This document shows, piece after piece, positions 1 through 7,787 of a stretch of 64,000 nucleotides of DNA (positions are counted from its first letter, which is position 1; each line of letters begins with the position of its first letter). Made by a program: the position numbers and the translations under genes. The notes beneath the pieces were generated by a model. The model was not told the DNA's origin. It searched no databases and saw only the letters and a program-made list of their open reading frames with translations. The stretch is from assembly GCF_008831075.1 (NCBI RefSeq), contig NZ_WBJX01000004.1, positions 1-64,000 of the forward strand, read 5' to 3'. This stretch comes from Pseudoclavibacter terrae. Lineage in GTDB: Bacteria > Actinomycetota > Actinomycetes > Actinomycetales > Microbacteriaceae.

Positions 1-235
1 CCACCACACCGAAGTGCGATGACAAGTTTGAAACTGACAAAAAACAAAACAACACCAAACCCGAAGGCTCAGTACTGACTTGTATTGTCCAAATATGTTT
101 CCAAAAGACACCCGTACTCCCCAGAAAGGAGAGGCTTACCCCTCCAAAAAGAAGAGGCACGGGATCAAATTGGCATTTGACATAGTGCACGCTGTTGAGT
201 TCTCAAGAATCGAGCGCTTCCCTCTTCAGACCTCG
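1..235 (-). other. 16S rRNA operon leader (pre-rRNA 5' leader), rRNA genes lie off the window
   Basis: Read on the minus strand, this AT-richer stretch has the hallmarks of an actinobacterial rRNA leader. At 195-206 the sequence TTGAGAACTCAA occurs, the inverted repeat found ahead of 16S genes in actinobacteria and associated with antitermination and processing. A G/C hairpin follows near 125-145, and then a T-rich run with GTTTTTTGTCAGTTTC close to the window edge. No reading frame here looks coding. The mature 16S rRNA should begin a few tens of bases to the left of base 1 and run leftward. The identification rests on recall of leader sequences; the rRNA itself is not visible. Confidence 0.72.
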
Positions 236-241
236 CGGCCA

Positions 242-270
242 TCTCTAAGGAGCAATCGCTTGCACTGCAA
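242..270 (-). promoter_or_regulatory. Putative rRNA promoter P2 (proximal)
   Basis: On the minus strand TTGCAG (265-270) and TAGAGA (242-247) are separated by exactly 17 bases and point into the rRNA leader. The -10 lacks the final T, so this is the weaker of the two candidates. Confidence 0.45.
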
Positions 271-377
271 ACCCCGGACAAGAACCGCGGGCCGTGAGCA
301 TGAAGCTCATCCTCCGCACAACCACCTGGAAGAACCAGAGGCCGTTGATCTCGCTACCCGGTGAGGCAGGAGTTCCG

Positions 378-406
378 AGTGTAGATCATGTTGCTCCAAC
401 TTGCAA
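378..406 (-). promoter_or_regulatory. Putative rRNA promoter P1 (distal)
   Basis: On the minus strand TTGCAA (401-406) and TACACT (378-383) are spaced 17 bases apart, a good vegetative sigma promoter pointing at the rRNA leader. Tandem promoters are usual for rRNA operons. The 384-609 stretch holds nothing else that I can call apart from a possible hairpin at 531-555. Confidence 0.6.
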
Positions 407-530
407 GAACAAGTGGCAGATGCTGATCTTTCTTTCAGAACTGTCCGGCCCGTGCGACCCGCTCTCGCGTTTCGCTCCGTCGGCCTGACGAGTGATTACA
501 TTACGCAGAGACCCAGCGGCGCACAACTCG

Positions 531-555
531 GGGGCGATCCCGGGCGTGTCGCCCC
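531..555 (-). terminator. Weak hairpin after the SpoIIM-type gene
   Basis: Seven-base arms GGGGCGA / TCGCCCC (531-537 and 549-555) with an 11-base loop lie downstream of the SpoIIM-type gene, between it and the rRNA promoters. There is no T-tract, so termination activity is a guess. Confidence 0.3.
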
Positions 556-609
556 TGTTCACGCGGAAGCTGCCCGCGGGACGGCCCGTGCGTCGGAACA
601 GCCGGTGCG

Positions 610-1605
610 TCAGCCGGCATAGACGCGCTGGGCTCCACCGTCGAATTTCTCGAGAGCACCGGTCTCTCCCGCCCGGACTGCACGCCCCCCGAGCCAGAGC
701 GCGTAGACCAGGTAGAGCCCGAGCGCCGCGGCGCCGATGCCGATCTTGATCGGCCACGGCCAGTCCTGACGCGTCACGAATCCCTCGACGAGTCCGGAGA
801 TGAACAGGAAGATCGTCGTTCCGATCGCCACGACGATGAGCGCGCGACCGTCGTCAGCAAGCGACTGCATCCGCGTCTTGGCTCCCGGCGCCACCCACGC
901 CCAGAAGATGCGAAGACCTGCCCCGGCAGCGACGAAGACCATCGTGAGCTCGAGCAGGCCGTGAGGCGCGATCCACAGGAAGAAGACGTCGAGGTGCCCG
1001 TGCGCGCCGAGGACAGCTGCGCTCTGCCCGAGCCCAAGCGCGTTCTGGACGAGCACGACCGGCACCCACAGACCTGTGATGCCGAAGGCGATGCACTGCG
1101 CCGCGATCCAGGCGTTGTTCGTGAAGACCCGCGCAGCGAAGCTGGATTCCGAGAACTCGGAGTAGTAGCCGACGAAGTCCTCCTCGGCGTACTGCTCGAG
1201 CGCAGCCTCGGAGCCGAGGAAGCCGAGGATCTCCGGGTTCGCCACGATCCACCAGTAGCTGAGCGCGGCGACCGCGATCGTGAAGAGGGCCGCGCCGAGC
1301 GTCCACCACCGCACGCGGTAGAGCGCGGCAGGCAGCGCCATCGTGAAGAACGCCCCGAGGACCACCAGGATGTTTCGCCCGGCTCCGGTGAACCTCCCGC
1401 GCGCGCGCGAGAGCTGCACGGAGAGGAACTCCCCCTCGCGAGTCTCCCCGTAGCTCGTGCGCAGCGCCGACAGCTCCGTCGACGAATCCTGGTAGCGGGT
1501 GATGAGCTCGTCGATCTCGGCGCCGGTCAGATTGCGGCGCCGAGCGAGCGCCCCCAGGCGCTGCCAATCCGCCGAACGGGCGGTTGTGAGAGCTTCAAGA
1601 TCCAT
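610..1605 (-). CDS. Stage II sporulation protein M (SpoIIM) family membrane protein
   Basis: A 331-residue integral membrane protein with a soluble N-terminal segment of about 80 residues, then six or so hydrophobic helices from about residue 80 to the end. The family signature is visible: an N-terminal MDLEAL start, a central FTNNAWIAAQCIAFG segment, and a HGLLELT segment in a later helix. In non-sporulating actinobacteria this family (DUF95/SpoIIM) usually sits beside RDD proteins, as it does here; its biochemical role is unknown. I chose the ATG at 1605 because relatives start with Met-Asp-Leu. An ATG at 1623 or GTG at 1629 in frame would overlap the divergent neighbour's start codon. No clear Shine-Dalgarno sequence precedes either start. 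Confidence 0.85.
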   Translation of the reverse strand: MDLEALTTARSADWQRLGALARRRNLTGAEIDELITRYQDSSTELSALRTSYGETREGEFLSVQLSRARGRFTGAGRNILVVLGAFFTMALPAALYRVRWWTLGAALFTIAVAALSYWWIVANPEILGFLGSEAALEQYAEEDFVGYYSEFSESSFAARVFTNNAWIAAQCIAFGITGLWVPVVLVQNALGLGQSAAVLGAHGHLDVFFLWIAPHGLLELTMVFVAAGAGLRIFWAWVAPGAKTRMQSLADDGRALIVVAIGTTIFLFISGLVEGFVTRQDWPWPIKIGIGAAALGLYLVYALWLGGRAVRAGETGALEKFDGGAQRVYAG

Positions 1606-1621
1606 CTGTTTCAATACTGCC

Positions 1622-2488
1622 ATGGCCACTCAGACGCGACCCAGGGAACGCCTGAGCGTCACCGACGAGCAGCTTGTCGTCGGAGAGGGAGTCCACCTCG
1701 ACGTGCGACCCGCCGGCTTCGCGCTCCGGGCCGCCTCCTCCGCGCTCGACGCACTGGTCTACATGGCCGGTTACATCGGGCTGCTCATCCTCACGATGAC
1801 CATCCTGTCGAGCGATGATCTTCCCGTCGCCATCGACGAAGCGCTGCTGAGCGCCATCGCCATCGCCCTGCTCGTCGCCTGCCTCGTCGTCGCACCCTGT
1901 GTCGTGGAGACGCTCACGCGCGGGAGATCCGTCGGCAAGTTCGCCACCGGCCTGCGGATCGTCCGCGACGACGGCGGCGCATCCGGGTTCCGGCAGGCAC
2001 TCATCCGCGCCCTCCTCGGCTTCATCGAGCTGTACGGATCGGCTGGCGGCATCGCCATCATCACGGGCCTCGTCAACTCGCGGGCCAAGCGACTCGGCGA
2101 CGTCCTCGCCGGCACGACCTGCCAGCGCGAGCGTGCCCCGAAGCTCCGCCGGCACCTCGGGCCGATGCCCCCGCAGCTCATCGGATGGGCTTCGATCGCG
2201 GACGCAGGCAGGCTCCCCGACCGCACCTCGCGTCGCATCCTCGACTACCTCGACCAGTCCGCGCAGCTCACTCCGGCCCACCGGGACCGAGCGGCAGGCG
2301 AGATCGCACGCGAGACGCTCCCCCACGTGCATCCGATTCCGGACGTCGACGCCGACACCTACCTGCGGGGCCTCGCCGTCCTGCGCCGAGACCGCGAGCT
2401 CGCGGCCCTGACCGCGATCGCCCGTCGAGAGGACGCGCTCGCGCCCACCCTCAACGGCATGCCCCACTCCTTCCCCGACCGGGGATGA
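1622..2488 (+). CDS. RDD family membrane protein
   Basis: A 288-residue protein with the RDD domain in roughly residues 20-160: Arg and Asp in the first helix (ALRAASSALDAL), two more hydrophobic stretches, and the conserved post-helix motif TRGRSVGKFATGLRIV. The C-terminal third is soluble and rich in Asp, Arg and His. RDD proteins are small membrane proteins, some of them proposed transporters; substrate unknown. The start at 1622 is favoured over an upstream in-frame ATG at 1499 because the extension would run antisense inside the SpoIIM-type gene and is basic low-complexity sequence. The two genes are divergent with start codons 16 bases apart, or overlapping if the longer SpoIIM start is used. 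Confidence 0.85.
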   Translation: MATQTRPRERLSVTDEQLVVGEGVHLDVRPAGFALRAASSALDALVYMAGYIGLLILTMTILSSDDLPVAIDEALLSAIAIALLVACLVVAPCVVETLTRGRSVGKFATGLRIVRDDGGASGFRQALIRALLGFIELYGSAGGIAIITGLVNSRAKRLGDVLAGTTCQRERAPKLRRHLGPMPPQLIGWASIADAGRLPDRTSRRILDYLDQSAQLTPAHRDRAAGEIARETLPHVHPIPDVDADTYLRGLAVLRRDRELAALTAIARREDALAPTLNGMPHSFPDRG

Positions 2489-2507
2489 CCGGCTCGGTCA
2501 CCGAGCG

Positions 2508-2550
2508 ACACGACGAAGCCCGCCAGACCAGCTGGCGGGCTTCGTCGTGT
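2508..2550. terminator. Bidirectional intrinsic terminator
   Basis: A perfect 19-bp stem (2508-2526 with 2532-2550) and a 5-base loop lie between the convergent RDD gene and ahcY. Confidence 0.85.
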
Positions 2551-2585
2551 CGGCAGCGGACGGCGCCGAACGGGTCAGGAGCGGA

Positions 2586-4058
2586 TCAGTAGCGGTAGTG
2601 GCTGACCTTGTATGGCCCGCCCACCTCGACGCCGATGTAGTCGGCCTGCTCCGGGGTCAGCTCGGTGAGCTTCACGCCCAGGGCATCGAGGTGGAGGCGC
2701 GCGACCTGCTCGTCGAGGTGCTTCGGCAGCACGTGGACGCCGATCGGGTAGGCATCGAGTCGCTGCCAGAGCTCGAGCTGCGCCAGGACCTGGTTCGTGA
2801 AGGAGCTGCTCATGACAAACGACGGGTGACCCGTCGCGTTGCCGAGGTTGAGCAGGCGCCCCTCCGAGAGGACAAGCACCGAACGCGAGTTCGGAAGGCG
2901 CCACTCGTGCACCTGCGGCTTGATCTCGACGCGCGTCGCTCCTTCGAGCCGCTCGAGGCTGGCCATATCGATCTCGTTGTCGAAGTGGCCCACGTTGCCG
3001 ACGATGGCCATGTGCTTCATGCCGAGCATGTGCTCGAGCGTCAGCACGCTCTTGTTGCCGGTGCACGTGATCCAGATGTCGACCTGGTCGAGCACGTCCT
3101 CGACCTTCGCGACCTGGAAGCCGTCCATCGCGGCCTGCCACGCGCAGATCGGGTCGACCTCGCTCACGATCACGCGCGCGCCCTGCCCGCGAAGGGCCTC
3201 AGCCGCCCCCTTGCCGACGTCGCCGTAGCCGACGACGAACGCCGTCTTGCCGCCGATCAGCACATCCGTCGCACGGTTCAGGCCGTCAGGCAGCGAGTGC
3301 CGGATGCCGTAGGTGTTGTCGAACTTCGACTTCGTCACCGAGTCGTTCACGTTGATCGCCGTGAACTGCAGCTCCCCGCGCTCGGCGAGCTCGTAGAGGC
3401 GGTGGACACCGGTGGTCGTCTCCTCCGTCACGCCGCGCACCTCCTCGGCGATGCGTGTGAAGTGCCCTGCGTCGTGGGCGATCGACTCGCGGATGGTGTC
3501 GAGGACAACCCGCATCTCGGTGCTGTCCTCATCGCTCGTCTCGCGCACGGACCCGGCGAGCTCAGCCTCACGGCCGAGGTGCACCAGCATGGTCGCGTCA
3601 CCGCCGTCATCGAGGATGAGGTTGGGGCCGACCGCTCCTTCGGCGCTCCAGTCGAAGATGCGCGAGGTGCACCACCAGTACTCCTCGAGCGTCTCGCCCT
3701 TCCACGCGAAGACCGGCACTCCGCTCGGCGCCTCGATCGTGCCCTCCGGACCGACGGCGACGGCCGCGGCCGCCTCGTCCTGCGTGGAGAAGATGTTGCA
3801 GCTCGCCCAGCGGACATCGGCACCCAGGTCGGTGAGCGTCTCGATGAGCACCGCCGTCTGGACGGTCATGTGCAGCGATCCCGCGATGCGCGCCCCGGCC
3901 AGCGGCTTCTGCCCGGCGTACTGCGCCCGGAGCGCCATGAGCCCCGGCATCTCGATCTCGGCGAGACGGATCTGGTGACGACCCGCGGGTGCGAGTGCCA
4001 GGTCCGCGACGACGAACGGACGTTCGGTGGAGAGCTCGATAGCCGACGTTGGTGCCAT
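2586..4058 (-). CDS. ahcY: Adenosylhomocysteinase (S-adenosyl-L-homocysteine hydrolase)
   Basis: Cytosolic NAD-dependent enzyme that reversibly splits S-adenosylhomocysteine to adenosine and homocysteine, clearing the product inhibitor of methyltransferases. The 490 residues are the normal length for the bacterial form, which carries an insertion near residues 150-190. Visible hallmarks are the substrate-site segment [13 protein letters not shown], the catalytic-lysine region [11 protein letters not shown], the NAD-binding loop GYGDVGKG and the C-terminal HYRY. The ATG at 4058 is preceded by AAGGA about 8 bases upstream. It follows the phosphomannomutase gene by 74 bases on the same strand and is probably co-transcribed with it. 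No SAH riboswitch is evident in that gap. Confidence 0.97.
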   Translation of the reverse strand: MAPTSAIELSTERPFVVADLALAPAGRHQIRLAEIEMPGLMALRAQYAGQKPLAGARIAGSLHMTVQTAVLIETLTDLGADVRWASCNIFSTQDEAAAAVAVGPEGTIEAPSGVPVFAWKGETLEEYWWCTSRIFDWSAEGAVGPNLILDDGGDATMLVHLGREAELAGSVRETSDEDSTEMRVVLDTIRESIAHDAGHFTRIAEEVRGVTEETTTGVHRLYELAERGELQFTAINVNDSVTKSKFDNTYGIRHSLPDGLNRATDVLIGGKTAFVVGYGDVGKGAAEALRGQGARVIVSEVDPICAWQAAMDGFQVAKVEDVLDQVDIWITCTGNKSVLTLEHMLGMKHMAIVGNVGHFDNEIDMASLERLEGATRVEIKPQVHEWRLPNSRSVLVLSEGRLLNLGNATGHPSFVMSSSFTNQVLAQLELWQRLDAYPIGVHVLPKHLDEQVARLHLDALGVKLTELTPEQADYIGVEVGGPYKVSHYRY

Positions 4059-4132
4059 GAGTGCTGCTTCCTTGCTCCGGGGGTGATGGATGCTGCTGGT
4101 CTCGGCCCCGAGACGGGATCCGAGGCCGCGTA

Positions 4133-5575
4133 TTACTGCGCTCGGATAAGGGACAGTACCTGGTCGCGGAGCGACTGCAGGCGTGCCTCGTCCTTGGCTT
4201 CGGCGTTCAGACGCAGGAGCGGCTCGGTGTTGGAGGCGCGCACGTTGAACCACCAGAAGCCGGTCTCGTCCGCACCGCGGACCGTGAGTCCGTCGAACTC
4301 CTCGAACTCGGCCGTGCCGGCGAAGGCGTCGACGATCCTTGCCAGGGCGGCTGGCACATCCGCGACCGTCGAGTTGATCTCCCCGGACGCGAAGTACGGG
4401 TTCTCGAGCCCGCCGATCTCGGAGAGCTGCTTGTCGGATCCGCCGACCGCTGCCAGCACGTGCATGGCGGCGAGCATCCCGTTGTCCGCGCTCCAGAAGT
4501 CGCGGAAGTAGTAGTGCGCGGAGTGCTCACCGCCGAAGACCGCGTCGGTGGCCGCCATCTGCGCCTTGATGAGCGAGTGGCCGACCTTCGTCTGGACCGC
4601 CTTCGCGCCCTCCTGCTCGATGGCCTCCGGCACGTGGCGGGAGACGATGAGGTTGTGGAGGATCGTGGGCTCGGTCTCGCCTGCCGCGCGCACACGCGCG
4701 ATCTCCCGTCGCGCCACGATCGCCGTGACGGCGCTCGGCGAGACCGGCTCGCCGAGCTCGTCGATCAGGAAGCAGCGGTCGGCGTCGCCGTCGAAGGCGA
4801 GCCCGAGGTCCGCACCGTGCTCGAGGACGGCCGCCTGCAGGTCGACGAGGTTCTTGGGGTCGAGCGGGTTCGCCTCGTGGTTGGGGAAGGTGCCGTCGAG
4901 CTCGAAGTACATGGGGATGATCTCGAGTGGCAGCGCCCCGAGACCGGCCGCGTCGCCGAGTACGGCAGGCACGGTGAGACCGCCCATCCCGTTGCCGGCG
5001 TCGACGACGACCTTGAGCGGGCGGATGCTGGAGAGGTCCACCAGCTCACGCAGGTACGCCGCGTAGTCGGCGAGCACGTCGATGCGCTGCTCCGAGCCCG
5101 GCTGATCGACCGCGGCGATGCCGTCGTCGAGGAACGCGGCCGCCCTGTCGCGGATCGCGGAGAGACCGGTGTCGAAGCTGAGCGCCTTGGCACCCGCAAG
5201 CGAGAGCTTGATGCCGTTGTAGGCAGCGGGGTTATGGCTCGCCGTGAACATGGCGGCGGCCGCGTCGTAGCGGCCGGACGCGAAGTAGTCCTCGTCGGTC
5301 GAGCAGAGGCCGATGTGCGTGACGTTCGCACCTCGCGCGATCGCGCCGCGGGCGAAGGCGGCGGCGAAGCCAGGCGAGGAGTCGCGCATGTCGTGGCCGA
5401 CGACGACCGTCTGCCCTGCGAGGGCGAATTCGTCGACGAACCCGGCGCCGAGCGCCGTCACGAGCGTCTCCGTGAGCTCGCTGCCCACGAGCCCCCGAAC
5501 GTCATAGCTCTTGACGACACCAGAGAGAGAACCCCGTTCGTCAGTCGACGCGGGTGCGATAGCCACAGAAGTCAT
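4133..5575 (-). CDS. manB: Phosphomannomutase/phosphoglucomutase
   Basis: Converts mannose 6-phosphate to mannose 1-phosphate (and often glucose phosphates), feeding GDP-mannose and nucleotide-sugar synthesis. The 480 residues contain all four alpha-D-phosphohexomutase loops: the phosphoserine loop [12 protein letters not shown] (Ser113), the metal loop FDGDADR (about 262-266), the sugar loop [10 protein letters not shown] and the phosphate-binding loop RASNTEP. The ATG at 5575 overlaps the stop of the upstream DUF3499 gene in ATGA, indicating translational coupling. Nearby manA supports a mannose-phosphate role. The same manB-DUF3499 pairing is seen in mycobacteria. Confidence 0.95.
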   Translation of the reverse strand: MTSVAIAPASTDERGSLSGVVKSYDVRGLVGSELTETLVTALGAGFVDEFALAGQTVVVGHDMRDSSPGFAAAFARGAIARGANVTHIGLCSTDEDYFASGRYDAAAAMFTASHNPAAYNGIKLSLAGAKALSFDTGLSAIRDRAAAFLDDGIAAVDQPGSEQRIDVLADYAAYLRELVDLSSIRPLKVVVDAGNGMGGLTVPAVLGDAAGLGALPLEIIPMYFELDGTFPNHEANPLDPKNLVDLQAAVLEHGADLGLAFDGDADRCFLIDELGEPVSPSAVTAIVARREIARVRAAGETEPTILHNLIVSRHVPEAIEQEGAKAVQTKVGHSLIKAQMAATDAVFGGEHSAHYYFRDFWSADNGMLAAMHVLAAVGGSDKQLSEIGGLENPYFASGEINSTVADVPAALARIVDAFAGTAEFEEFDGLTVRGADETGFWWFNVRASNTEPLLRLNAEAKDEARLQSLRDQVLSLIRAQ

Positions 5576-5778
5576 GAACCCAAAACTACCGGACGCATCA
5601 TGCTCCACCCCTGCGGCGGCGTCGAGCGTTCCGCGTGGCGTGCGCACAGGTCGTAGCTGTGCGGTTCCGCCGCGAGCGCAAGCGGGCCGATGACGGCGAG
5701 CTTGTCCTCGTAGTCGAACGTCAGCGTGTACTCCGCTTTGCGGGAGCACGCGACTCGTGAGCATGGTCGATTGGGCAT
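5572..5778 (-). CDS. DUF3499 family small Cys-rich protein
   Basis: A 68-residue protein with paired cysteines at the N terminus (Cys6, Cys11) and a conserved GPLALAAEPHSYDLCARHAE core supplying a further Cys and His residues, so a small zinc-ribbon-like fold is likely. Members occur across actinobacteria immediately beside manB and a zincin-like gene; the function is not known. The ATG at 5778 has a TACACT -10 box ending 7 bases upstream, so the mRNA is predicted leaderless. The stop overlaps the manB start. Confidence 0.85.
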   Translation of the reverse strand: MPNRPCSRVACSRKAEYTLTFDYEDKLAVIGPLALAAEPHSYDLCARHAERSTPPQGWSMMRPVVLGS

Positions 5779-5785
5779 CGGGGCC

Positions 5786-5806
5786 AGTGTACGCCGGGCG
5801 TAAACT
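5786..5806. promoter_or_regulatory. Mirror-image divergent leaderless promoters
   Basis: TACACT on the minus strand (5786-5791) lies exactly 7 bases before the DUF3499 ATG (5778). TAAACT on the plus strand (5801-5806) lies exactly 7 bases before the ATG at 5814. Neither gene has a Shine-Dalgarno sequence, as expected for leaderless transcripts. The two -10 boxes are 9 bases apart, so polymerases on the two strands should exclude each other. Confidence 0.7.
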
Positions 5807-5813
5807 CGCAGTC

Positions 5814-6275
5814 ATGCCACGTCGCCGCCGGGAGAAGAAATCCGAGAACGCCAGGAGGCAGGCGCGCCCCGAGCGCGGCCTCGCCCGCGGAAGGCACGGC
5901 AGGGGCATCCGCTCGAGCGTCGCGGGCCCCTACCTGCCGATGCTCACGGGACGGGTGGTGCGGTTCGAGAACCATGTCGCGGATGCCATGAACTACCTTC
6001 GCGCGGCGAACCCCGAACGGCTCGCGAACGTGCAGGTCGACATCGCCAACGTGCCCAAGACGCTGCAGCACGCCGATGGCATGGACCGCTGGCATGTCGA
6101 GGCTCCGAACCGGATCATCCTCTACCGAGTCGCGATCGATCGGCTCGCGCGGCTGCACTGCGAGGACCCGGTGCACTACCGGATGCTCGTGGAACGGTGC
6201 GTGCTGCAGGCGGTTGCCGAGCTGCTCGGCTCGGACCCGTGGGACATCGCGCCGGAGCGCTTCGGCGACGAGTGA
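5814..6275 (+). CDS. Metallopeptidase-like (zincin-like) family protein with degenerate active site
   Basis: A 153-residue protein with a basic Arg/Lys-rich N-terminal 40 residues, then an alpha/beta domain like the DUF1025/zincin-like family. In active members the penultimate helix carries HExxH. Here the equivalent helix reads VERCVLQAVAELLG, keeping the Glu but lacking both histidines, so zinc peptidase activity is unlikely. Actinobacterial homologues encoded next to DUF3499 and manB commonly show the same loss. ATG 5814 is chosen because a TAAACT -10 box ends 7 bases upstream; an earlier in-frame ATG at 5757 would overlap the divergent gene. Confidence 0.78.
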   Translation: MPRRRREKKSENARRQARPERGLARGRHGRGIRSSVAGPYLPMLTGRVVRFENHVADAMNYLRAANPERLANVQVDIANVPKTLQHADGMDRWHVEAPNRIILYRVAIDRLARLHCEDPVHYRMLVERCVLQAVAELLGSDPWDIAPERFGDE

Positions 6276-6299
6276 CCTCGCCGGTCGGGAGCCGGGTGC

Positions 6300-7787
6300 T
6301 CAGCGGTAGACGGTGATGACCTCGGCGAGCGGGTTGCTCGCCGAGATGGGGATGGCAGCGAGCTGGCCGTCGCCCGCGTACGCGAGCTGGACGGAGACCC
6401 GGTCGAGTCCCTCGAGCCGATACTCGCGGCCCGCCTCGACGTCGACGGACGTCGTGCCGTGCGCCGGGACGGCGACCTGGGTCTCCGTGCCGTCGTCTGC
6501 GATGAGCGTCGCAGTCTTCTCGACCCCGTCGGCGTCGGCGAGCTGCAGCTTCGGTGACGGGCCGTTCGGCACGGCCACGACCTGACTGCCGCTGAGAGCG
6601 GGAACGGGCTGGTACCAGGCCAGGTCCGAGGTCGTCGCCGTGGCCGTGGTCTGCACCGAGGCGACGACGGGGTGGCTTGCCTCGATCTCGAGGGTGTACT
6701 GGCCGATCGGATACCCGGTGAGCGGGATCTCGGTGGTTCGGCCTCCCTGGATCGTCAGCGAGATCGGCTCGAGCGACGTGCCCGCTGCATCGCGAACGGC
6801 CACCGAGAGCTCGGTCTCCTCGTCGCCGGGGGCGAGGACTCGAAGCGTGGCACCGCGCTCGAGCACCAGGGTGCCCTCCGCCTCGGACGCCGTGCTGGTC
6901 GACGGCACGCCCACGATCGAGAGGGAGGTGCTCGGCGCGTCCTGCGCTCCGATGATCTCGATGCCGCTCGGTGTCGCCCCCGAGGTGCGGGTCTGGTGGA
7001 GCGTGGAGATGACGCTGCCTGAGACGGCCTCGACCTGCACGACGAGGTCGCCCCGGTCGGGCGCCACACCCTCGAGGCTCACCACCTCACGGCTGCTTGC
7101 GGGCACCGCGATCTCACGGATGGTCGGCGCCTGCACGGTGCCGTCGGCCGTCGTCACCGTCACGCGGACCTCGGCGGCTCGATCGGCGGGGTTCACGATG
7201 ACCAGCTGCGTGCTGCTGCCCTCCGCGGTGCTCCCCCCGACGAGCCACTGCTCGGCGGACGGCATGCGGCAGGATGTCGCGGCGAAGCCGGCAGCCGAGG
7301 GCTGCGCGAGCTCCAGCGTCTGTGCCGCCCCGAACTCGGTCGGGGCGCCGTCCTCGCCCATGCCCGGAACCGTGAAGCGAACGGGCGCGAGCGCCTGCTG
7401 CTCGTCGGCCGCTGGCGTCGACTGCACGATCGGCTCGATGTCGAGCTCGTCGAGGTCGCCGGCGAGGCGGATGCTCGTCGTCCCGAGCGTCGCGGGCAGC
7501 GTCGGATCATCCGTCGCCAAGCCGAGCAACGTGAGGGGACCCGGGCACACCCGCTCCTGCGCGCTCGCGACCGGGCTGACGAGGACGGCGTTGGCGGGGG
7601 TGGAGAGCACGCCCTCTGGTGCGAGCTGCACCGCCGCGACCACACCTCCCACGGCCACGAGCGCGGCGCCGACGCTCAGGACCCGCCAGATGGGACGCCG
7701 CCCACCGGCAGCAGGTCGGGAGGTCTCTCGAGCGGCGTCGTCCGCGGCGCGGGCCTCGGCGATCACGGTCGATTCATCGGGCGTCAT
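6300..7787 (-). CDS. DUF5719 family membrane-anchored extracytoplasmic protein
   Basis: A 495-residue protein with a short cytoplasmic N terminus, one transmembrane helix at roughly residues 33-55, and a long extracytoplasmic part dominated by beta-rich segments resembling repeated immunoglobulin-like or bacterial adhesin modules. The family is actinobacterial and usually follows the large GT2 membrane protein, as here. Function unknown; the context suggests cell-envelope glycan assembly. The ATG at 7787 lies 14 bases inside the 3' end of the upstream glycosyltransferase gene, so translation is likely coupled. Confidence 0.8.
   Translation of the reverse strand: MTPDESTVIAEARAADDAARETSRPAAGGRRPIWRVLSVGAALVAVGGVVAAVQLAPEGVLSTPANAVLVSPVASAQERVCPGPLTLLGLATDDPTLPATLGTTSIRLAGDLDELDIEPIVQSTPAADEQQALAPVRFTVPGMGEDGAPTEFGAAQTLELAQPSAAGFAATSCRMPSAEQWLVGGSTAEGSSTQLVIVNPADRAAEVRVTVTTADGTVQAPTIREIAVPASSREVVSLEGVAPDRGDLVVQVEAVSGSVISTLHQTRTSGATPSGIEIIGAQDAPSTSLSIVGVPSTSTASEAEGTLVLERGATLRVLAPGDEETELSVAVRDAAGTSLEPISLTIQGGRTTEIPLTGYPIGQYTLEIEASHPVVASVQTTATATTSDLAWYQPVPALSGSQVVAVPNGPSPKLQLADADGVEKTATLIADDGTETQVAVPAHGTTSVDVEAGREYRLEGLDRVSVQLAYAGDGQLAAIPISASNPLAEVITVYR

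Noticed and set aside
4059-4134. SAH riboswitch ahead of ahcY
   Set aside because: The 74-base gap contains a Shine-Dalgarno but no pseudoknot-like paired elements that I can identify.
2547-4511. Long plus-strand frame of 654 codons over ahcY
   Set aside because: It is antisense to ahcY and phosphomannomutase, rich in Arg/Val/Asp low-complexity sequence, and has no recognisable domain. High G+C creates long open shadow frames.
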